A model generated the notes under the pieces. The model made no database searches and was not told the DNA's origin. It worked only from the letters and a program-made list of their open reading frames with translations. DNA of 64,000 nucleotides from NCBI RefSeq assembly GCF_011516635.5, contig NZ_CP096255.1:992001-1056000 (forward strand). Reading direction: 5' to 3'. Of this stretch, positions 28,542 through 39,924 are shown piece after piece. This stretch comes from Bradyrhizobium barranii subsp. apii (lineage in GTDB: Bacteria; Pseudomonadota; Alphaproteobacteria; Rhizobiales; Xanthobacteraceae). The position numbers and the translations under genes are program-made. Within the stretch, counting starts at the first letter, position 1. Each line of letters starts with the position of its first letter.

Positions 28542-30248
28542 CGCATCTGCGGCATCAAGTTGACACATGACGGGGCAATTGCTGTCGTCGAGGATGGGCG
28601 GCTTGTCTTTTGCACCGAGCAAGAGAAGCGCGGCAATAATCCTCGCTATCAATCCATCGATAATCTCGATGCAGTTGTACTTGCATTGGCGGAGCATGGC
28701 CTGGATCCGCGTGATATTGATCAGTTCGTCATCGACGGCGGGGATGGCGAGCGCGAGTCGCAATTCCTGGTCCTCAGTGGGGCCGTGCCGATCGCGCTGA
28801 AAGGGGCGCCATATGTCGAGCGCCGTGCTGAGGGCCTTCTTGATTGTGTCGACGGTTTTGGCTTGATCCTTGCCAGCAAGGTGTTTCCCTACAAGAGTTA
28901 CCCGCACGTCACCGGCCACGTTGCCTCAGCATATAGCACCAGCCCCTTTGCCGTCTCGGGTAGACCCGCGTTCTGTCTGGTATGGGACGGCTGGATCTCT
29001 CCACGTCTTTACTATGTTGAACCACAGGGGGGGCGGCTCGTTGGATGCCTGTTTCCGATGATTGGCCACGCCTATGCTGTCGCCGGCCTTCACTTCGGGC
29101 CTTACAGTCGGCCGAATCGCACCAATTCGGACTTGGGCATCGCCGGCAAATTGATGGCCTACGTCGCGCTTGGTTCTGCCAACGAAAGCATTGTGGCGGT
29201 GTTTCAGGAGCTCTACGACAGGCGCTTCGCGGCGGACACGCAGCAGGCTCGTCGCTATCGCGCGGACATCAACAATGCCGAAGCGTCACTCGCAGCTATG
29301 CACGACTTTTTCGAGGCGAGCAGACTGCGCCTCATGGCCGAGCGAGCGGAGGACGTCCTTGCGTCGTTTCATGTGTTCCTGGAACGTCTCCTTATCCGGG
29401 AAATCGCAATGGTGTTGCTGCGGCATTCGTCGCTTCCGGGAGCGCGGAATCTATGTATAGCCGGCGGCTGCGGTCTTAACATCAAGTGGAATAGTGCGCT
29501 TCGCGCGACGGGACTGTTCGATGACGTCTGGGTGCCGCCATTTCCGAATGACAGCGGCTCGGCAATCGGTGCAGCTTGCAGTGCGCTGGCGGCGCAAGAT
29601 GGGTTCGTGCCACTGGAATGGTCAGTCTACAGTGGTCCTGCCCTGCAAGCCAGCGAGGTTCCGCCAGAATGGGAGGCCGCGCCGTGCAGTTTGCGCGATC
29701 TTGCGGCCATTCTCGCCGACAACGAGCCGGTGATCTTCCTTTCCGGGTGCGCGGAGCTTGGGCCGCGGGCGTTGGGCGGCAGAAGCATTCTTGCGGCCGC
29801 GACCTCGCCGGCAATGAAGGATCGTCTCAACGACATCAAGCGCCGCGAATACTTCCGACCGGTGGCGCCGATTTGCCTAGAGGATCGGGCGCCAGAGATA
29901 TTCAACCCAGGTACGCCGGATCCGTACATGCTGTTCGATCACCAGACTAGGACGGAATGGCGCGACAAGGTCGCCGCCGTCGTCCATTTGGACGGCTCTG
30001 CGCGACTGCAGACAATCTCCCGCAACTCTTCACACAAGATTGCCGAGCTCCTCGTCGAATTTGAGAAGCTCACCGGCATTCCGCTGCTCTGCAATACGAG
30101 CGCCAATGTTCACGGCCGTGGCGTCTTCCCGGATGTTGCCGCGGCTTGCCAATGGGGACGCGTTGAACATGTGTGGTGTGACGGCCTGCTCTGGACCAAG
30201 ACGGTCGTAGGGACGCCATCGTCGGCTCAACGGCTTCTGCCAACCTAA
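28539..30248 (+). CDS. nodU: Nod factor 6-O-carbamoyltransferase NodU
   Basis: NodU adds a carbamoyl group to the O-6 of the non-reducing sugar. The 569-residue product has the carbamoyltransferase N-terminal ASKHA-like domain ([50 protein letters not shown]) and the C-terminal domain ([43 protein letters not shown]). It starts at the end of the nodS relic and stops just before nodI. Intact. Confidence 0.93.
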   Translation: MRICGIKLTHDGAIAVVEDGRLVFCTEQEKRGNNPRYQSIDNLDAVVLALAEHGLDPRDIDQFVIDGGDGERESQFLVLSGAVPIALKGAPYVERRAEGLLDCVDGFGLILASKVFPYKSYPHVTGHVASAYSTSPFAVSGRPAFCLVWDGWISPRLYYVEPQGGRLVGCLFPMIGHAYAVAGLHFGPYSRPNRTNSDLGIAGKLMAYVALGSANESIVAVFQELYDRRFAADTQQARRYRADINNAEASLAAMHDFFEASRLRLMAERAEDVLASFHVFLERLLIREIAMVLLRHSSLPGARNLCIAGGCGLNIKWNSALRATGLFDDVWVPPFPNDSGSAIGAACSALAAQDGFVPLEWSVYSGPALQASEVPPEWEAAPCSLRDLAAILADNEPVIFLSGCAELGPRALGGRSILAAATSPAMKDRLNDIKRREYFRPVAPICLEDRAPEIFNPGTPDPYMLFDHQTRTEWRDKVAAVVHLDGSARLQTISRNSSHKIAELLVEFEKLTGIPLLCNTSANVHGRGVFPDVAAACQWGRVEHVWCDGLLWTKTVVGTPSSAQRLLPT

Positions 30249-30255
30249 GGTGAAC

Positions 30256-31170
30256 ATGTCCACCGTAGCCATCGACATTGCCGGCGTAAAAAAGTCCTTT
30301 GGCGGCAAGATCATCGTCAATGAACTGTCGTTCTCGGTTGCACGCGGAGAGTGCTTTGGCCTGCTCGGGCCTAATGGAGCTGGCAAGAGCACCATTGCGC
30401 GTATGCTTCTCGGCATGATTGCGCCGGATGAAGGCAAGGTTACCGTCCTTGATGAGCCCGTGCCTGCACGCGCTCGAGTGGCACGTGTGCGCATCGGCGT
30501 GGTGCCGCAGTTCGACAACCTTGAACTCGGGTTTACCGTACGAGAAAACCTGGTGGTATTTGGCAGATACTTCGGCATGAGCGCTCGAAAGATCGAGGCG
30601 CTCCTGCCATCGTTGCTAGAGTTTGCGCGGCTCGAAAGCAAGGTGGATGTGCGCGTCGCCGAGCTGTCAGGTGGCATGAAGCGGCGGCTGACGCTGGCGC
30701 GTGCATTGATCAATGACCCGCATCTGCTGGTAATGGACGAGCCGACGACGGGTCTGGATCCGCACGCGCGCCACCTGATCTGGGAACGTCTGCGAGTTTT
30801 GTTGGCCCGTGGCAAGACGATCCTACTGACCACTCACTTCATGGAAGAGGCCGAACGTCTATGCGATCGGCTGTGTGTGCTGGAGGATGGACGCAAGATC
30901 GCCGAAGGCAAACCGCAAGCGTTGATCGACGAAAAGGTCGGATGCAACGTGATTGAGATCTATGGCGGTCATCCGCAAGAGCTGCGTGAGATACTGAAGC
31001 CCTATGTACGTCACCTGGAAGTGAGCGGAGAGACGCTGTTTTGCTATGCGCAATATCCCGAGCAGGTGCGCATCCAGCTGCGCGGGCGAGCGGGCCTGCG
31101 CATTCTGCAGCGTCCGGCAAATCTCGAGGACGTGTTCATGCGCCTGACCGGACGCGAGATGGAGAAATGA
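30256..31170 (+). CDS. nodI: Nod factor export ATPase NodI
   Basis: The ABC-type ATPase partner of NodJ for lipochitooligosaccharide export. From the ATG at 30256 the product is 304 residues; a GTG two codons upstream would give 306. The AAGG at 30247 suits the ATG. Walker [10 protein letters not shown] lies at residues 38-46, signature LSGGMKRRL and Walker [14 protein letters not shown] follow, then the switch segment TTHFMEEAE. It is adjacent to nodJ. Confidence 0.93.
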   Translation: MSTVAIDIAGVKKSFGGKIIVNELSFSVARGECFGLLGPNGAGKSTIARMLLGMIAPDEGKVTVLDEPVPARARVARVRIGVVPQFDNLELGFTVRENLVVFGRYFGMSARKIEALLPSLLEFARLESKVDVRVAELSGGMKRRLTLARALINDPHLLVMDEPTTGLDPHARHLIWERLRVLLARGKTILLTTHFMEEAERLCDRLCVLEDGRKIAEGKPQALIDEKVGCNVIEIYGGHPQELREILKPYVRHLEVSGETLFCYAQYPEQVRIQLRGRAGLRILQRPANLEDVFMRLTGREMEK

Positions 31171-31173
31171 GTG

Positions 31174-31962
31174 ATGAGTGAAGGTTATGCGGGGGTCCTG
31201 CCCGCCAACGCCTACAACTGGGTCGCGGTATGGCGTCGAAATTGCCTGGCATGGAGGAAAGTTGCGCTTGCGTCGGTTCTCGGCAACCTCGCAGATCCTA
31301 TAACCCATCTTTTTGGCCTTGGCTTCGGCCTTGGTCTCATCGTGGGGCCCGTTGAGGGAACTTCCTACATCGCATTTTTGGCTGCGGGCATGGTTGCGAC
31401 CAGCGCCATGACTGCCGCAACGTTTGAAACCATGTATGCAACCTTTGCTCGCATGGATGCCAATCGTACCTGGGAAGCAATCCTGTCCACACAGCTTACG
31501 CTTGGCGATATCGTTTTAGGCGAATTGGTTTGGGCGGCCAGCAAATCCGTTCTTGCCGGGACGGCAATCGGGCTTGTCGCTGCCACGCTTGGCTATGCGT
31601 CTTGGCTTTCCATTTTCTATGCGATGCCGACCGTCGCGCTTACTGGGCTTGTATTCGCCAGCCTGGCAATGGTCGTCATATCTCTTGCGCCAAGTTACGA
31701 CTACTTCGTGTTTTACCAGACGCTTGTCCTTACCCCTATGGTGTTTCTGTGTGGCGCGGTGTTTCCGATGAGCCAACTGCCTGGCTCATTTCAGCACTTC
31801 GCCGACTTGTTGCCGCTAGCGCATTCGGTCGACCTCATTCGCCCCGCGATGCTAGAGCGCGAGGCTGGCGGCGCTTTGTTTCATGTAGGTGCGCTTTGCA
31901 TATACGCGGTGTTGCCCTTCTTCGTATCGACCGCACTGTTGCGGCGCCGGCTGCTGCGTTGA
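31174..31962 (+). CDS. nodJ: Nod factor export permease NodJ
   Basis: The inner-membrane ABC-2-type permease that works with NodI. The 262-residue product starts [23 protein letters not shown]. It has about six hydrophobic segments, including [24 protein letters not shown] and [16 protein letters not shown], and the ABC-2 motif [19 protein letters not shown] use the ATG at 31174 rather than the GTG codon before it. Intact. Confidence 0.93.
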   Translation: MSEGYAGVLPANAYNWVAVWRRNCLAWRKVALASVLGNLADPITHLFGLGFGLGLIVGPVEGTSYIAFLAAGMVATSAMTAATFETMYATFARMDANRTWEAILSTQLTLGDIVLGELVWAASKSVLAGTAIGLVAATLGYASWLSIFYAMPTVALTGLVFASLAMVVISLAPSYDYFVFYQTLVLTPMVFLCGAVFPMSQLPGSFQHFADLLPLAHSVDLIRPAMLEREAGGALFHVGALCIYAVLPFFVSTALLRRRLLR

Positions 31963-32276
31963 GGGAAAGAACTAAGATAACCGGGAGAATCCAGCTGATG
32001 CAGTCGCACCGTGCTCTCTGGTGAGTCGGACAAGGCCCGACCTGCGATGGCAGCAGTTGCAATGCCTGTAAGAGGACGCGATCAAGCCAGGTCCACATCA
32101 GCCTGTTCAGTTGATCGATGCGGGGCTCCGGCACTTCAACGGGCTGAGCGCCGTGTCTGGGCGGCGCTGGGAGAGCCTTGGGTTGTGCTACGGCCCCGCG
32201 CGGCCGACGGAGCGCGATAATACGAAGCAGCTGGAACGGCCATTGGTCGTCCCGTCATGATCAAATGGAGAACGAG
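31963..32276. other. nodJ-nolO gap, no gene seen
   Basis: About 310 bases without a recognisable frame. In some Bradyrhizobium strains nolM and nolN lie between nodJ and nolO; they are absent here. Confidence 0.5.
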
Positions 32277-34355
32277 ATGTTGTGTCTGGGAATATGTGGC
32301 GGTCTGGACAGAATTCATGAAAGCTCGCCCGAGCTGCCGAATACCTTCTTGCACGATGGCGCTGCGGTTCTTGTACAGGATGGCCGCGTGATCGCTGCCG
32401 TCGAAGAGGAGCGCCTCAATCGAGTTAAGCACTCCAACAAGTTCCCAAGCAACGCGATGCGATACTGTCTTTCGGCTGCGGGAGTCGAGCTTCACCAGAT
32501 CGATCGCATTGCGTTCTACGCGACTGAAGCGTACTGCAACACTATGCTCGAGCGCCTAGCTGTTTCTCAGCCGCTTCCGCTGGACGCCAAACTGTTGCTG
32601 CGACAGCTACTGGCACGGGAGTTCGGTACCGAGGTCGATGCGTCGCGGGTTTCATTCGTAAATCACCATGAAGCGCATGCGGTCAGCGCGTTTGCCATGT
32701 CTGGATTCGAGCAAAGCCTCATTTTTTCGGTTGACGGCGGTGGCGATTTTCTCTCGGGCCTATTGGCGGTAGGGTCGGGCACCGGAATGACGCAACTTGC
32801 ACGTTTCCCAGAAAGCAACTCTCTGGGATTGTTCTATCTCGAAACGATCCGTTACCTCGGCTACGGGTTGTTCGACGAGTACAAGGTGATGGGGCTTGCT
32901 CCTTACGGGGACCCCACTCCTTATCGCGAGCTGTTCGGACAGCTCTACGAGTTGTTGGACAATGGAGACTATCGCGTCCACCTTGACCGCATCGGTCCGG
33001 CGCTGCTCCGAAACATCCAGGTCCGACGAAAGGGAATGCCGTTTACCCAGCAGCATCGGGATGTCAGCGCATCGCTGCAGGAAGCTCTGGAGCGGATCGT
33101 GTTTCACGTCCTGCTACACTATCGCGAAACGACAGGCATCACGCGTTTGTGCCTAGCTGGAGGGGTAGCCCATAACTGCACCGTCAACGGTAAGCTACTC
33201 TATTCCGGCCTTTTCGAAGACATCTTCGTCCAACCCGCGGCCCACGACGCCGGATGCGCGCTTGGCGCCGCATTGATGATGTCGAGCGAGCTGGGCAGGC
33301 CAACGCCGCGCGAGCGGCTGTCAGACGTATATTGGGGGCCCGGCCTCGGAAACGAGCAAGCCGTAGAACAGGAGCTCAATGCATGGTCCGGTCATCTCGA
33401 CATTCAACGATGTGACGACATAGCAGCAAGTGCGGCCGACTGGATGGCAGATGGCGCCGTGATCGGCTGGGTTCAGGGCCGCTCTGAGTTCGGGCCGCGT
33501 GCGCTCGGCAACCGGAGCATTCTTGCGGACCCGCGGCCGCCGGAAAACAAGGACCGGATCAACGCAATGGTCAAAAAACGCGAGGGCTATCGTCCGTTTG
33601 CGCCATCTGTGCTGGAGGAGAATGCGAACGAGTTCTTCGAGCTCCCTGACGGCAAGCAGGCCTTTCCCTTCATGAATTTCGTGGTCCGGGTGCGCGAAGC
33701 CCAGCGTAAGGTGCTCGGCGCAATCACGCACGTCGATGGTACCGCTCGGCTGCAAACAGTATCGCGCAAGACAAACCCCGCCTATTGGGATGTTATCAAT
33801 GCGTTTAAAAAGCGTACTGGCATCCCAGTGCTTCTGAATACGTCATTCAACAACAATGCCGAGCCGATCGTGGATTCGGTTGCAGACGCTATCACGACAT
33901 TTTTGACGACCGACCTAGACGGACTTGTTGCGGGGCCGTTCCTCGTCAAGAAGCGAGCGGCAAGGCTGCAGGATTGGGGTGCGCTAAGCGTTTCATTGCC
34001 GCCTTATGCGTCCCTTCATCGCGTTCGCTCCTACACCGCGGCAGATCGCCAGGAAACGGTCTGCGAGATCCGTACGGGACCTTCGGGCCGCGACAGCATA
34101 CGCATTTCACATGAGTTATTCGAGCTGCTGATGCGGATCGAGGGCGAGGCGCCGCTTGGCTGGCTTCTAGACACGACCATGGCCGATCACGACAAGCGTG
34201 AAGATATCGTGAAGGAACTGCGGCTCGCGTGGGAGCAGCGCTGTGTTCGGCTGCGTCCACCGCGTGCGGCCTGCGACTGCAATAAAAGGAAAAGTGAAGC
34301 GCAGGCTGAGCGCACGAATGACCCTGGCAATGCATGCGTGGCGGGACCGGGATAG
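32277..34355 (+). CDS. nolO: Nod factor carbamoyltransferase NolO
   Basis: A second carbamoyltransferase acting on the non-reducing sugar of Nod factor, at O-3 (or O-4) in known strains. The product from the ATG at 32277 is 692 residues (start MLCLGICGGLDRIHESSPEL) with GGAGAACGAG upstream; the open frame extends further 5' without support. Motifs: NHHEAHAVSAFAMSG, SVDGGGDF, LCLAGGVAHNCTVNGKL, GRSEFGPRALGNRSILADPR, YRPFAPSVLEE, IPVLLNTSFNNNAEPIVD. It has a C-terminal extension of ~150 residues ending in low-complexity basic sequence, longer than NodU. Intact. Confidence 0.92.
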   Translation: MLCLGICGGLDRIHESSPELPNTFLHDGAAVLVQDGRVIAAVEEERLNRVKHSNKFPSNAMRYCLSAAGVELHQIDRIAFYATEAYCNTMLERLAVSQPLPLDAKLLLRQLLAREFGTEVDASRVSFVNHHEAHAVSAFAMSGFEQSLIFSVDGGGDFLSGLLAVGSGTGMTQLARFPESNSLGLFYLETIRYLGYGLFDEYKVMGLAPYGDPTPYRELFGQLYELLDNGDYRVHLDRIGPALLRNIQVRRKGMPFTQQHRDVSASLQEALERIVFHVLLHYRETTGITRLCLAGGVAHNCTVNGKLLYSGLFEDIFVQPAAHDAGCALGAALMMSSELGRPTPRERLSDVYWGPGLGNEQAVEQELNAWSGHLDIQRCDDIAASAADWMADGAVIGWVQGRSEFGPRALGNRSILADPRPPENKDRINAMVKKREGYRPFAPSVLEENANEFFELPDGKQAFPFMNFVVRVREAQRKVLGAITHVDGTARLQTVSRKTNPAYWDVINAFKKRTGIPVLLNTSFNNNAEPIVDSVADAITTFLTTDLDGLVAGPFLVKKRAARLQDWGALSVSLPPYASLHRVRSYTAADRQETVCEIRTGPSGRDSIRISHELFELLMRIEGEAPLGWLLDTTMADHDKREDIVKELRLAWEQRCVRLRPPRAACDCNKRKSEAQAERTNDPGNACVAGPG

Positions 34356-34542
34356 GGCGAAACGGTATCGGACCGAAATCGGGTACGTCGGCGCAGCGTC
34401 TCTGAATGGAAGTGCAATCGGAAAGCATTCAGAGAACATCTTCCATCAGAGGCACGCCGCCATGAAATTCTACCGACGCAGCTCGCCGGCATCACGAGTG
34501 CCGCCGATGACAACGGATGCGATCACACGAGATGCATCTATA

Positions 34543-35574
34543 ATGACGTCTTATGTCCACCCAGGAGCCCGGAACGAGACAATGCGTATGGTTAGCGGTT
34601 TAAAGAGCGGTCGGTTCGTTGTTTCCAGGCGAAGGACCGGGTTCGGCGACTGCCTGTGGTCGCTGGCGGCAGCTTGGCGCTTTGCACAGCGGACCGATCG
34701 GACGCTGGCAATCGATTGGCGCGGATCCTGTTATCTCGATCAGCCATTCACCAATGCCTTCCCAGTCTTTTTCGAACCAGTTCAGGATATTGCTGGGGTA
34801 CCGATCATCTGCGACGACCAGATCAACCACCGCTCATTCCCGGGGCCGTTCTTCCCGGGATGGTGGAACAAGCCATCCATCGACTGCGTCTATCGGCCGG
34901 ATCAGCAAATTTTCCGCGAGCGCGACGAGCTCGATCAACTGTTCCAAAATGAGGAAGATAGTGACGCTAACACGGTTGTGTGTGACGCCTGTCTGATGTG
35001 GCGCTGCGATCAGGAGGCCGAACGAGAGATCTTTCGCAACATTAAACCGCGATCTGAAATTCTGGCACGGATTGAGGCCATTTACCGCAAGCAGTTTGAG
35101 CCGTACAGCATCATCGGCGTTCATGTTCGACACGGCAACGGCGAGGATATTATGGGGCATGCTCCCTATTGGGCCGATCCAGAGCGCGCCCTGCGGCAGG
35201 TCTGTCGTGCCATCGAAAGGGCCAGGGGGTTGCCGTACGCCAAGCCTGCGAGGGTGTTCCTGTGTACGGACAGTGCGCTCGTTCTTGAGAAGGTTTCGGC
35301 CTTATTTCCTGATGTTTTCACGATTCCAAAACGTTTCCAGGCCCTTCAGGCTGGGCCTCTGCACAGCGCCGCGCTCGGAGCCGAGGGCGGGTTTTCAGCC
35401 CTTATCGAGATGTATCTCCTTGCGCGCTGCGACACTGTAATTCGCTTTCCCCCGACGAGCGCCTTCACGCGCTATGCACGTCTCTTTGTGCCACGTGTGA
35501 TAGAGTTCGACCTGAACGATCCGGGCCGATTGATCTTAACCGATGAAACCTCGCAAGAGCTCGTGGGTTTGTGA
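34543..35574 (+). CDS. nodZ: Nod factor alpha-1,6-fucosyltransferase NodZ
   Basis: NodZ (GT23) fucosylates the reducing-end GlcNAc. From the ATG at 34543 the product is 343 residues. Motifs: RRRTGFGDCLWSLAAAWRFAQ, GGVPIICDD-like region, GVHVRHGNGEDIMGH (the conserved HxRxGN nucleotide-sugar site), VFLCTDSALVLEKV and FPPTSAFTRYARLF. The open frame reaches back to 34243, but that part overlaps nolO in another frame. ATG 34582 has a better ribosome site (GGAACGAG), while the chosen start aligns best in length with known NodZ. Intact. Confidence 0.92.
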   Translation: MTSYVHPGARNETMRMVSGLKSGRFVVSRRRTGFGDCLWSLAAAWRFAQRTDRTLAIDWRGSCYLDQPFTNAFPVFFEPVQDIAGVPIICDDQINHRSFPGPFFPGWWNKPSIDCVYRPDQQIFRERDELDQLFQNEEDSDANTVVCDACLMWRCDQEAEREIFRNIKPRSEILARIEAIYRKQFEPYSIIGVHVRHGNGEDIMGHAPYWADPERALRQVCRAIERARGLPYAKPARVFLCTDSALVLEKVSALFPDVFTIPKRFQALQAGPLHSAALGAEGGFSALIEMYLLARCDTVIRFPPTSAFTRYARLFVPRVIEFDLNDPGRLILTDETSQELVGL

Positions 35575-36025
35575 AAATCATAGCCCGTCTCATCGACCAG
35601 ATGGCCGCGTTTTGCATCCGGCAGTACTGGCACTATTTCTCCAGACGGCAATTCATAGCCCAACCTGAGGATCCGACGCGACTTTTCATTGAAGAGGAGA
35701 AGAAAAGCGCTGGCTCGCCACCATCCGGTGAAGCGCAACTTGGATGAGAGAGCGCTTGTAGTGCTGCCACCGTGCCTACAGGTGGAACACGCCGGTGTCT
35801 TCGTCTCGCACCCGTAGAGTGGAAGCTGTCGCTGCTGCCCGATCGCAGGTCAAGCTGTCTGTCGAGCGGCGCGTTCGCCGCGGCGGTCGTCCTCTCGCTC
35901 GAGCGCGCTGGCGCACTCAGAGTCGATTATGTGGAACGTCTCGCTAGGCGTTCAGTCCCCGGCTCGCGGTCCCGACGTCAATTGACGCGCTGCTGCTGTA
36001 CAGGATGGTGATCAAATCAGCGCTA
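35575..36025. other. nodZ downstream gap
   Basis: No gene is called. A minus-strand frame (35472-35738) contains a coding-like stretch (FNEKSRRILRLGYELPSGE) antisense to sequence just after nodZ, but I recognise no family. The IS630 end starts at 36026. Confidence 0.3.
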
Positions 36026-36077
36026 GAGCGTTTCATTGCTTAACTGAATCGGAGGGGATTCCGGTTTTTGGCGGTTT

Positions 36078-36573
36078 ATGATTCAAGATGCTGACTGGAT
36101 TGGAGGCCAGCATCGCATGACCCGACCTCTTTCCCTGGATCTTCGCGAGCGTGTGGTGGCGTCGGTTTTAGCGGGCGAGAGCTGCCGATCTGTGGCGGAA
36201 CGGTTTGGTGTTGCGGTCTCGTCGGTTGTGAAGTGGTCACAGCGGCAGCGGGCGACCGGCTCGGTTGCGCCTGGCAAGATGGGCGGTCACCGCAAGCCCG
36301 TGCTTGATCCGCATCGTGCCTTCATTGTCGAGCGGATCACTCAGACGCCGCACCTGACGCTGCATGGTCTGAAGGCGGAACTGGCAGCTCGGGGGGGGGG
36401 GCAAGGTCTCACACAACGCGGTCTGGCTGTTCCTGCGCCGGGGAAGGACTGCGGTTCAAAAAAAACATTGTTCGCCCTCGAACAAGCGCGCGCCGACGTC
36501 TCTCGTAGGCGCCAGCGTTGGCAATCCTGGCAGGCCGGACTTGATCCGGGCCGGCTGGTGTTTATCGATGAGA
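36078..36573 (+). pseudogene. IS630 transposase, 5' part (interrupted, two compensating indels)
   Basis: The product starts in the N-terminal HTH region (MTRPLSLDLRERVVASVLAGES, CRSVAERFGVAVSSVVKW). It then reaches LHGLKAELAARG at a run of about ten G's (36392-36402). From there to a run of eight A's (about 36458-36465) the frame is shifted, since the other frame reads KVSHNAVWLFLRR. After that it returns to KKTLFALEQARADVSRR and GRLVFIDE, holding the second catalytic Asp. It ends at the intron start. The homopolymer runs may be real slippage sites or sequence errors. Confidence 0.85.
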
Positions 36574-37113
36574 GTGTGCTGCAGACAGCGGAAGGAGTTC
36601 AACATGAACTAAAACCGATTGTGAAGCTGCGGGAAAGATGGGGGCTGGCCCTCCGAGATCGGCTTTCAGGAGCGGGTCTCAAACCAGTCCGAGCTGCTGC
36701 GGTAAATAGCCGTGGTGGCGAGTGTCGGATCAAAGTTCGGATCAAACCGAGCAGGTGAGTGTCCGAAAGACGAATGAAAGTGAACCCTTCGAGGACGCGT
36801 CGTTATGAATCCAAGCGTCGTCAAAACCAGGATCGTTTCGTCATCCTGGACAAGTCCGCCAGATGCTTGATGACCGGGCGGACGGCGACCGGCGTAGAGG
36901 GGGCGTGAGTCGGACACAGGCTTTCGCGCGGAACTGCAGGAACCAGGCTCTTGATGCCAAGGGAGAAGCGCAAGCGGAGCCAACCGTGAGGCGAGAGTAC
37001 CGATGCAAGAGACTGGGGCGGACCGACCCGTAGGAGCGTTGAGGGCCCTGTAATGGGGCCGGAGCAAAGGGATCGGGTCAGGTAGTCGTACTCTTGAACC
37101 AGCTGGAAACAGG

Positions 37114-38230
37114 ATGACTTCGAACGGTGCGATAAATAAGCCGTTCTCGATCGAGAAGCGGCGAGTGTACGAAGCGTACAAGGCGGTCAAATCCAATCGC
37201 GGTGCGGCCGGAGTGGACGGACAGACCTTGGAGATGTTCGAGACAGATCTGGCAGGGAATCTCTACAAGATCTGGAATCGGATGTCGTCAGGGACCTACT
37301 TTCCACCTCCAGTGCGCGCCGTCTCCATTCCAAAGAAGACGGGCGGCGAAAGGATTTTAGGTGTGCCCACTATCATCGATCGGATCGCGCAGATGGTGGT
37401 CAAACAGATGATTGAGCCGGAACTGGAATCCATCTTCCTGCAGGACTCTTACGGATACAGGCCGGGAAAATCGGCTCTGGACGCCGTGGGCGTCACGCGT
37501 CAGCGGTGCTGGAAGTATGATTGGGGTCCTGGAGTTCGACATCAAAGGATTGTTTGACAATCTTCCGCATGATCTTCTGCTGAAGGCGGTCCGGAGACAC
37601 GTGCAATGCAAATGGGCGCTGCTCTAATCGAAAGATGGCTGACGGCGTCGATGGAAAAGGACGGGAAGCTTGTTGAGCGGAGCCGCGGAACCCCGCAAGG
37701 GGGCGTGATCAGCCCAATACTGGCCAATCTGTTCCTGCATTATACGTTCGATCTATGGATGGCGCGGACACATCCCGACCTCCCTTGGTGTCGGTATGCC
37801 GACGACGGACTGGTGCACTGCCGGACCGAGCAAGAAGCAGAGGCCATTAGGGCGGAGCTTAAGGCGAGGTTGGAGGTGTGCGGACTTCAGATGCACCCGA
37901 CAAAGACGCAGATCGTCTATTGCATGGACAACAGGCGTCGGCGAACGTATCAGAGGGTCAAGTTTGACTTTCTCGGATATCAGTTCAGGCCGCGGCAGGT
38001 GGCAACGTCACAGCGGAAGGAATTCTTTTGTGGATACACCCCGGCGGTCAGTCCGACAGCTTTGAAGGCCATGCGAGCAACGATCCGAAGCTTGCACATT
38101 CCCCGGCAAACGCCGGGGACGCTGGCTGAGATTGCCCAACAGATCAATCCGCTCCTCCGGGGGTGGATAGGTTATTATGGTCGGTTCAGCCGTTCAGCGC
38201 TGTTCTCTCTGGTCGACTACGTCAATCAGA
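37114..38230 (+). pseudogene. Group II intron RT/maturase, 5' part with two indels
   Basis: It is closely related to copy 2. The frame from ATG 37114 encodes AVSIPKKTGGERILGVPTIIDRIAQ and DSYGYRPGKSALDAV. An extra G near 37523 (in TATGATTGGGGTCCTGG) breaks it. The next frame gives VLEFDIKGLFDNLPHDLLLKAV to about 37625, where a base is missing (CTCTAATCG for CTC-TAC-ATC-G), and the original frame resumes. It then encodes ERWLTAS, GTPQGGVISPILANLFLHY, CRYADDGLVH and LLRGWIGYYGRFS. It is cut at 38230 by IS66 and resumes at 40820. Confidence 0.88.
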
Positions 38231-38300
38231 GTAAGCGCGATTTTCTTCGCACGCCGGCGGTTTTGATGGATTGCCCTGGTATCGGGCGATACCGAGCCGT

Positions 38301-39872
38301 TCAGGCAGTGGCGGCTTTGTGGAAGTTGAAGGGCAGCAGGTCTGTAATATCGGCGTCGCCGGCGCGCTGAGGCAATTCGGTGAGGACGTGGCGCAACCAC
38401 GCTAACGGCTCGACACGTGAGGCGCGGCAGGTCAGCATCAGGCTATAGACGACGGCACTGGCCTTGGCTCCGTCCACGGTATCGCTGAACAACCAACTCT
38501 TCCTGCCAGTTGCAAAAACCCTGATGTCGCGCTCCAGAAGATTGTTGTCAATCGGCATGCTGCCGTCCCCGGTGTAGCGCGTCAGATATTCCCATTGGTT
38601 TCGGGTGTAGGATACGGCGTCGCCGAGCTTGCTGTCAGGCAAGACCTTCGGGGCCATGTCATCGAGCCATACTTTGAGAGCATTGAGGATGGGGACACTA
38701 TGTTGCTGGCGGAAGCGGCGAATGCAGTAGGCCTGTGTTTCACCCTTCTTCGGTATTCCGTCCCACGCCCGCCTTTCAACCCGGTAGAGCTGTTCAAAGA
38801 ACCGCAGCGCTTGCTCGGGCGGACCGCCGCCCTTCTTCCTGGCTTTGAGGGCATCGACAAAGCGCCGCCGGGAGTGGGCCATGCATCCAATGTGGGTGGC
38901 CCCTTCCAGCGTGCGCCATGCGGTATAGCCGTCACTCATTACAATGCCACGGTAATCGCCGAGGAAGGCTTGCGGGTGGATTTGGCCGCGGCCCGGCTGA
39001 TAATCCAGAAGAACGATCGGCTCGTGGCTGCCCTTGCCGCTGCGATAAGCCCACATGTACGATGTGCTGGTGGCCCGTTTGTCCTTCTCCTTGAGGACCT
39101 GAACCGTTGTCTCGTCGCCATGGATGAGAGGTTGTGATCTGAGCCGCAGCTTCAGGGCGTCGTAGATGCGATGCAGATGCTTCTCGCTCGAGCCAATCAC
39201 CCAGTGGCCCAAAGCGCCGCGGCTGACAGGAACACCTGCACGTTCGAAGGCCTGCGCCAGGCGGTAGAGCGGCGTGCCATCGACATATTTGTGAACCAGC
39301 GCGAACGCCAGCGTCGAGGGCGTGGCAACGCTGCCCGGCAATGGTTGCGGCGGCATCGGCGCGGTCACGACAGGGGCGTGGATCCCGGTGCGATCGCAAT
39401 GGCGGCACGCATATTTGAAGCGCACATTCTGTAAAACCTTCGCCTTCACCTCGATATGAAGTTGCTCGGTGACAGCCTCGCCCATGCGATGCATCTGGCC
39501 ACGGCAGCAAGGACACGCCTTCTGATCGTCGGACAGGTCATACTCGACGCGCTCACGAGGTAGGTTCCCCGGCAGCGGCTTGCGGCCGCGCTTCTTTCCC
39601 ATTGTGTTTTCGACGGGTGGCAAGCCCGTGTCCGGAAGTTCGGCGATATTGTTCGTTTCACTGCCGGCGTCCTCCTCATCGGAGGCCTGCTCGGCTTCAT
39701 TGAAGAGACGATCAACATGCTTTTCGCTGCGCGGCGCAAAACGATGCAGGCGTGCCAGCGCCAGTTCTTCCTCGAGCTTGGCGACGCGGTCGGCGAGTTG
39801 ATGGTTCTCCGCCTGCAGCGCAGCAATGCGTGCCAACAGCACTTCAACACTCGGATCGCCGGTTCGATTCAT
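38301..39872 (-). CDS. tnpC: IS66 transposase TnpC (element at 38.2-40.8 kb)
   Basis: A full-length 523-residue DDE transposase. An N-terminal coiled coil (LQAENHQLADRVAKLEEELALARLHRFAPRSEK) is followed by a zinc-binding CPCCRGQMHRMGE segment. Catalytic Asp residues lie in LIHGDETTVQVL and GIVMSDGYTAW, the Glu lies in IDNNLLERDIRVFATGRKSWLF, and the C terminus is ITDLLPFNF. It is distinct in sequence from the other IS66 copies here. Confidence 0.92.
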   Translation of the reverse strand: MNRTGDPSVEVLLARIAALQAENHQLADRVAKLEEELALARLHRFAPRSEKHVDRLFNEAEQASDEEDAGSETNNIAELPDTGLPPVENTMGKKRGRKPLPGNLPRERVEYDLSDDQKACPCCRGQMHRMGEAVTEQLHIEVKAKVLQNVRFKYACRHCDRTGIHAPVVTAPMPPQPLPGSVATPSTLAFALVHKYVDGTPLYRLAQAFERAGVPVSRGALGHWVIGSSEKHLHRIYDALKLRLRSQPLIHGDETTVQVLKEKDKRATSTSYMWAYRSGKGSHEPIVLLDYQPGRGQIHPQAFLGDYRGIVMSDGYTAWRTLEGATHIGCMAHSRRRFVDALKARKKGGGPPEQALRFFEQLYRVERRAWDGIPKKGETQAYCIRRFRQQHSVPILNALKVWLDDMAPKVLPDSKLGDAVSYTRNQWEYLTRYTGDGSMPIDNNLLERDIRVFATGRKSWLFSDTVDGAKASAVVYSLMLTCRASRVEPLAWLRHVLTELPQRAGDADITDLLPFNFHKAATA

Positions 39873-39924
39873 CGAATTCTTGAATCTGAACCGTACCGAC
39901 GCGTCAACCGCTCAACTCGAGAGC

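Noticed and set aside
34243..34542. 100-codon N-terminal extension of NodZ
   Set aside because: It overlaps the nolO 3' end in a different frame and does not resemble NodZ.
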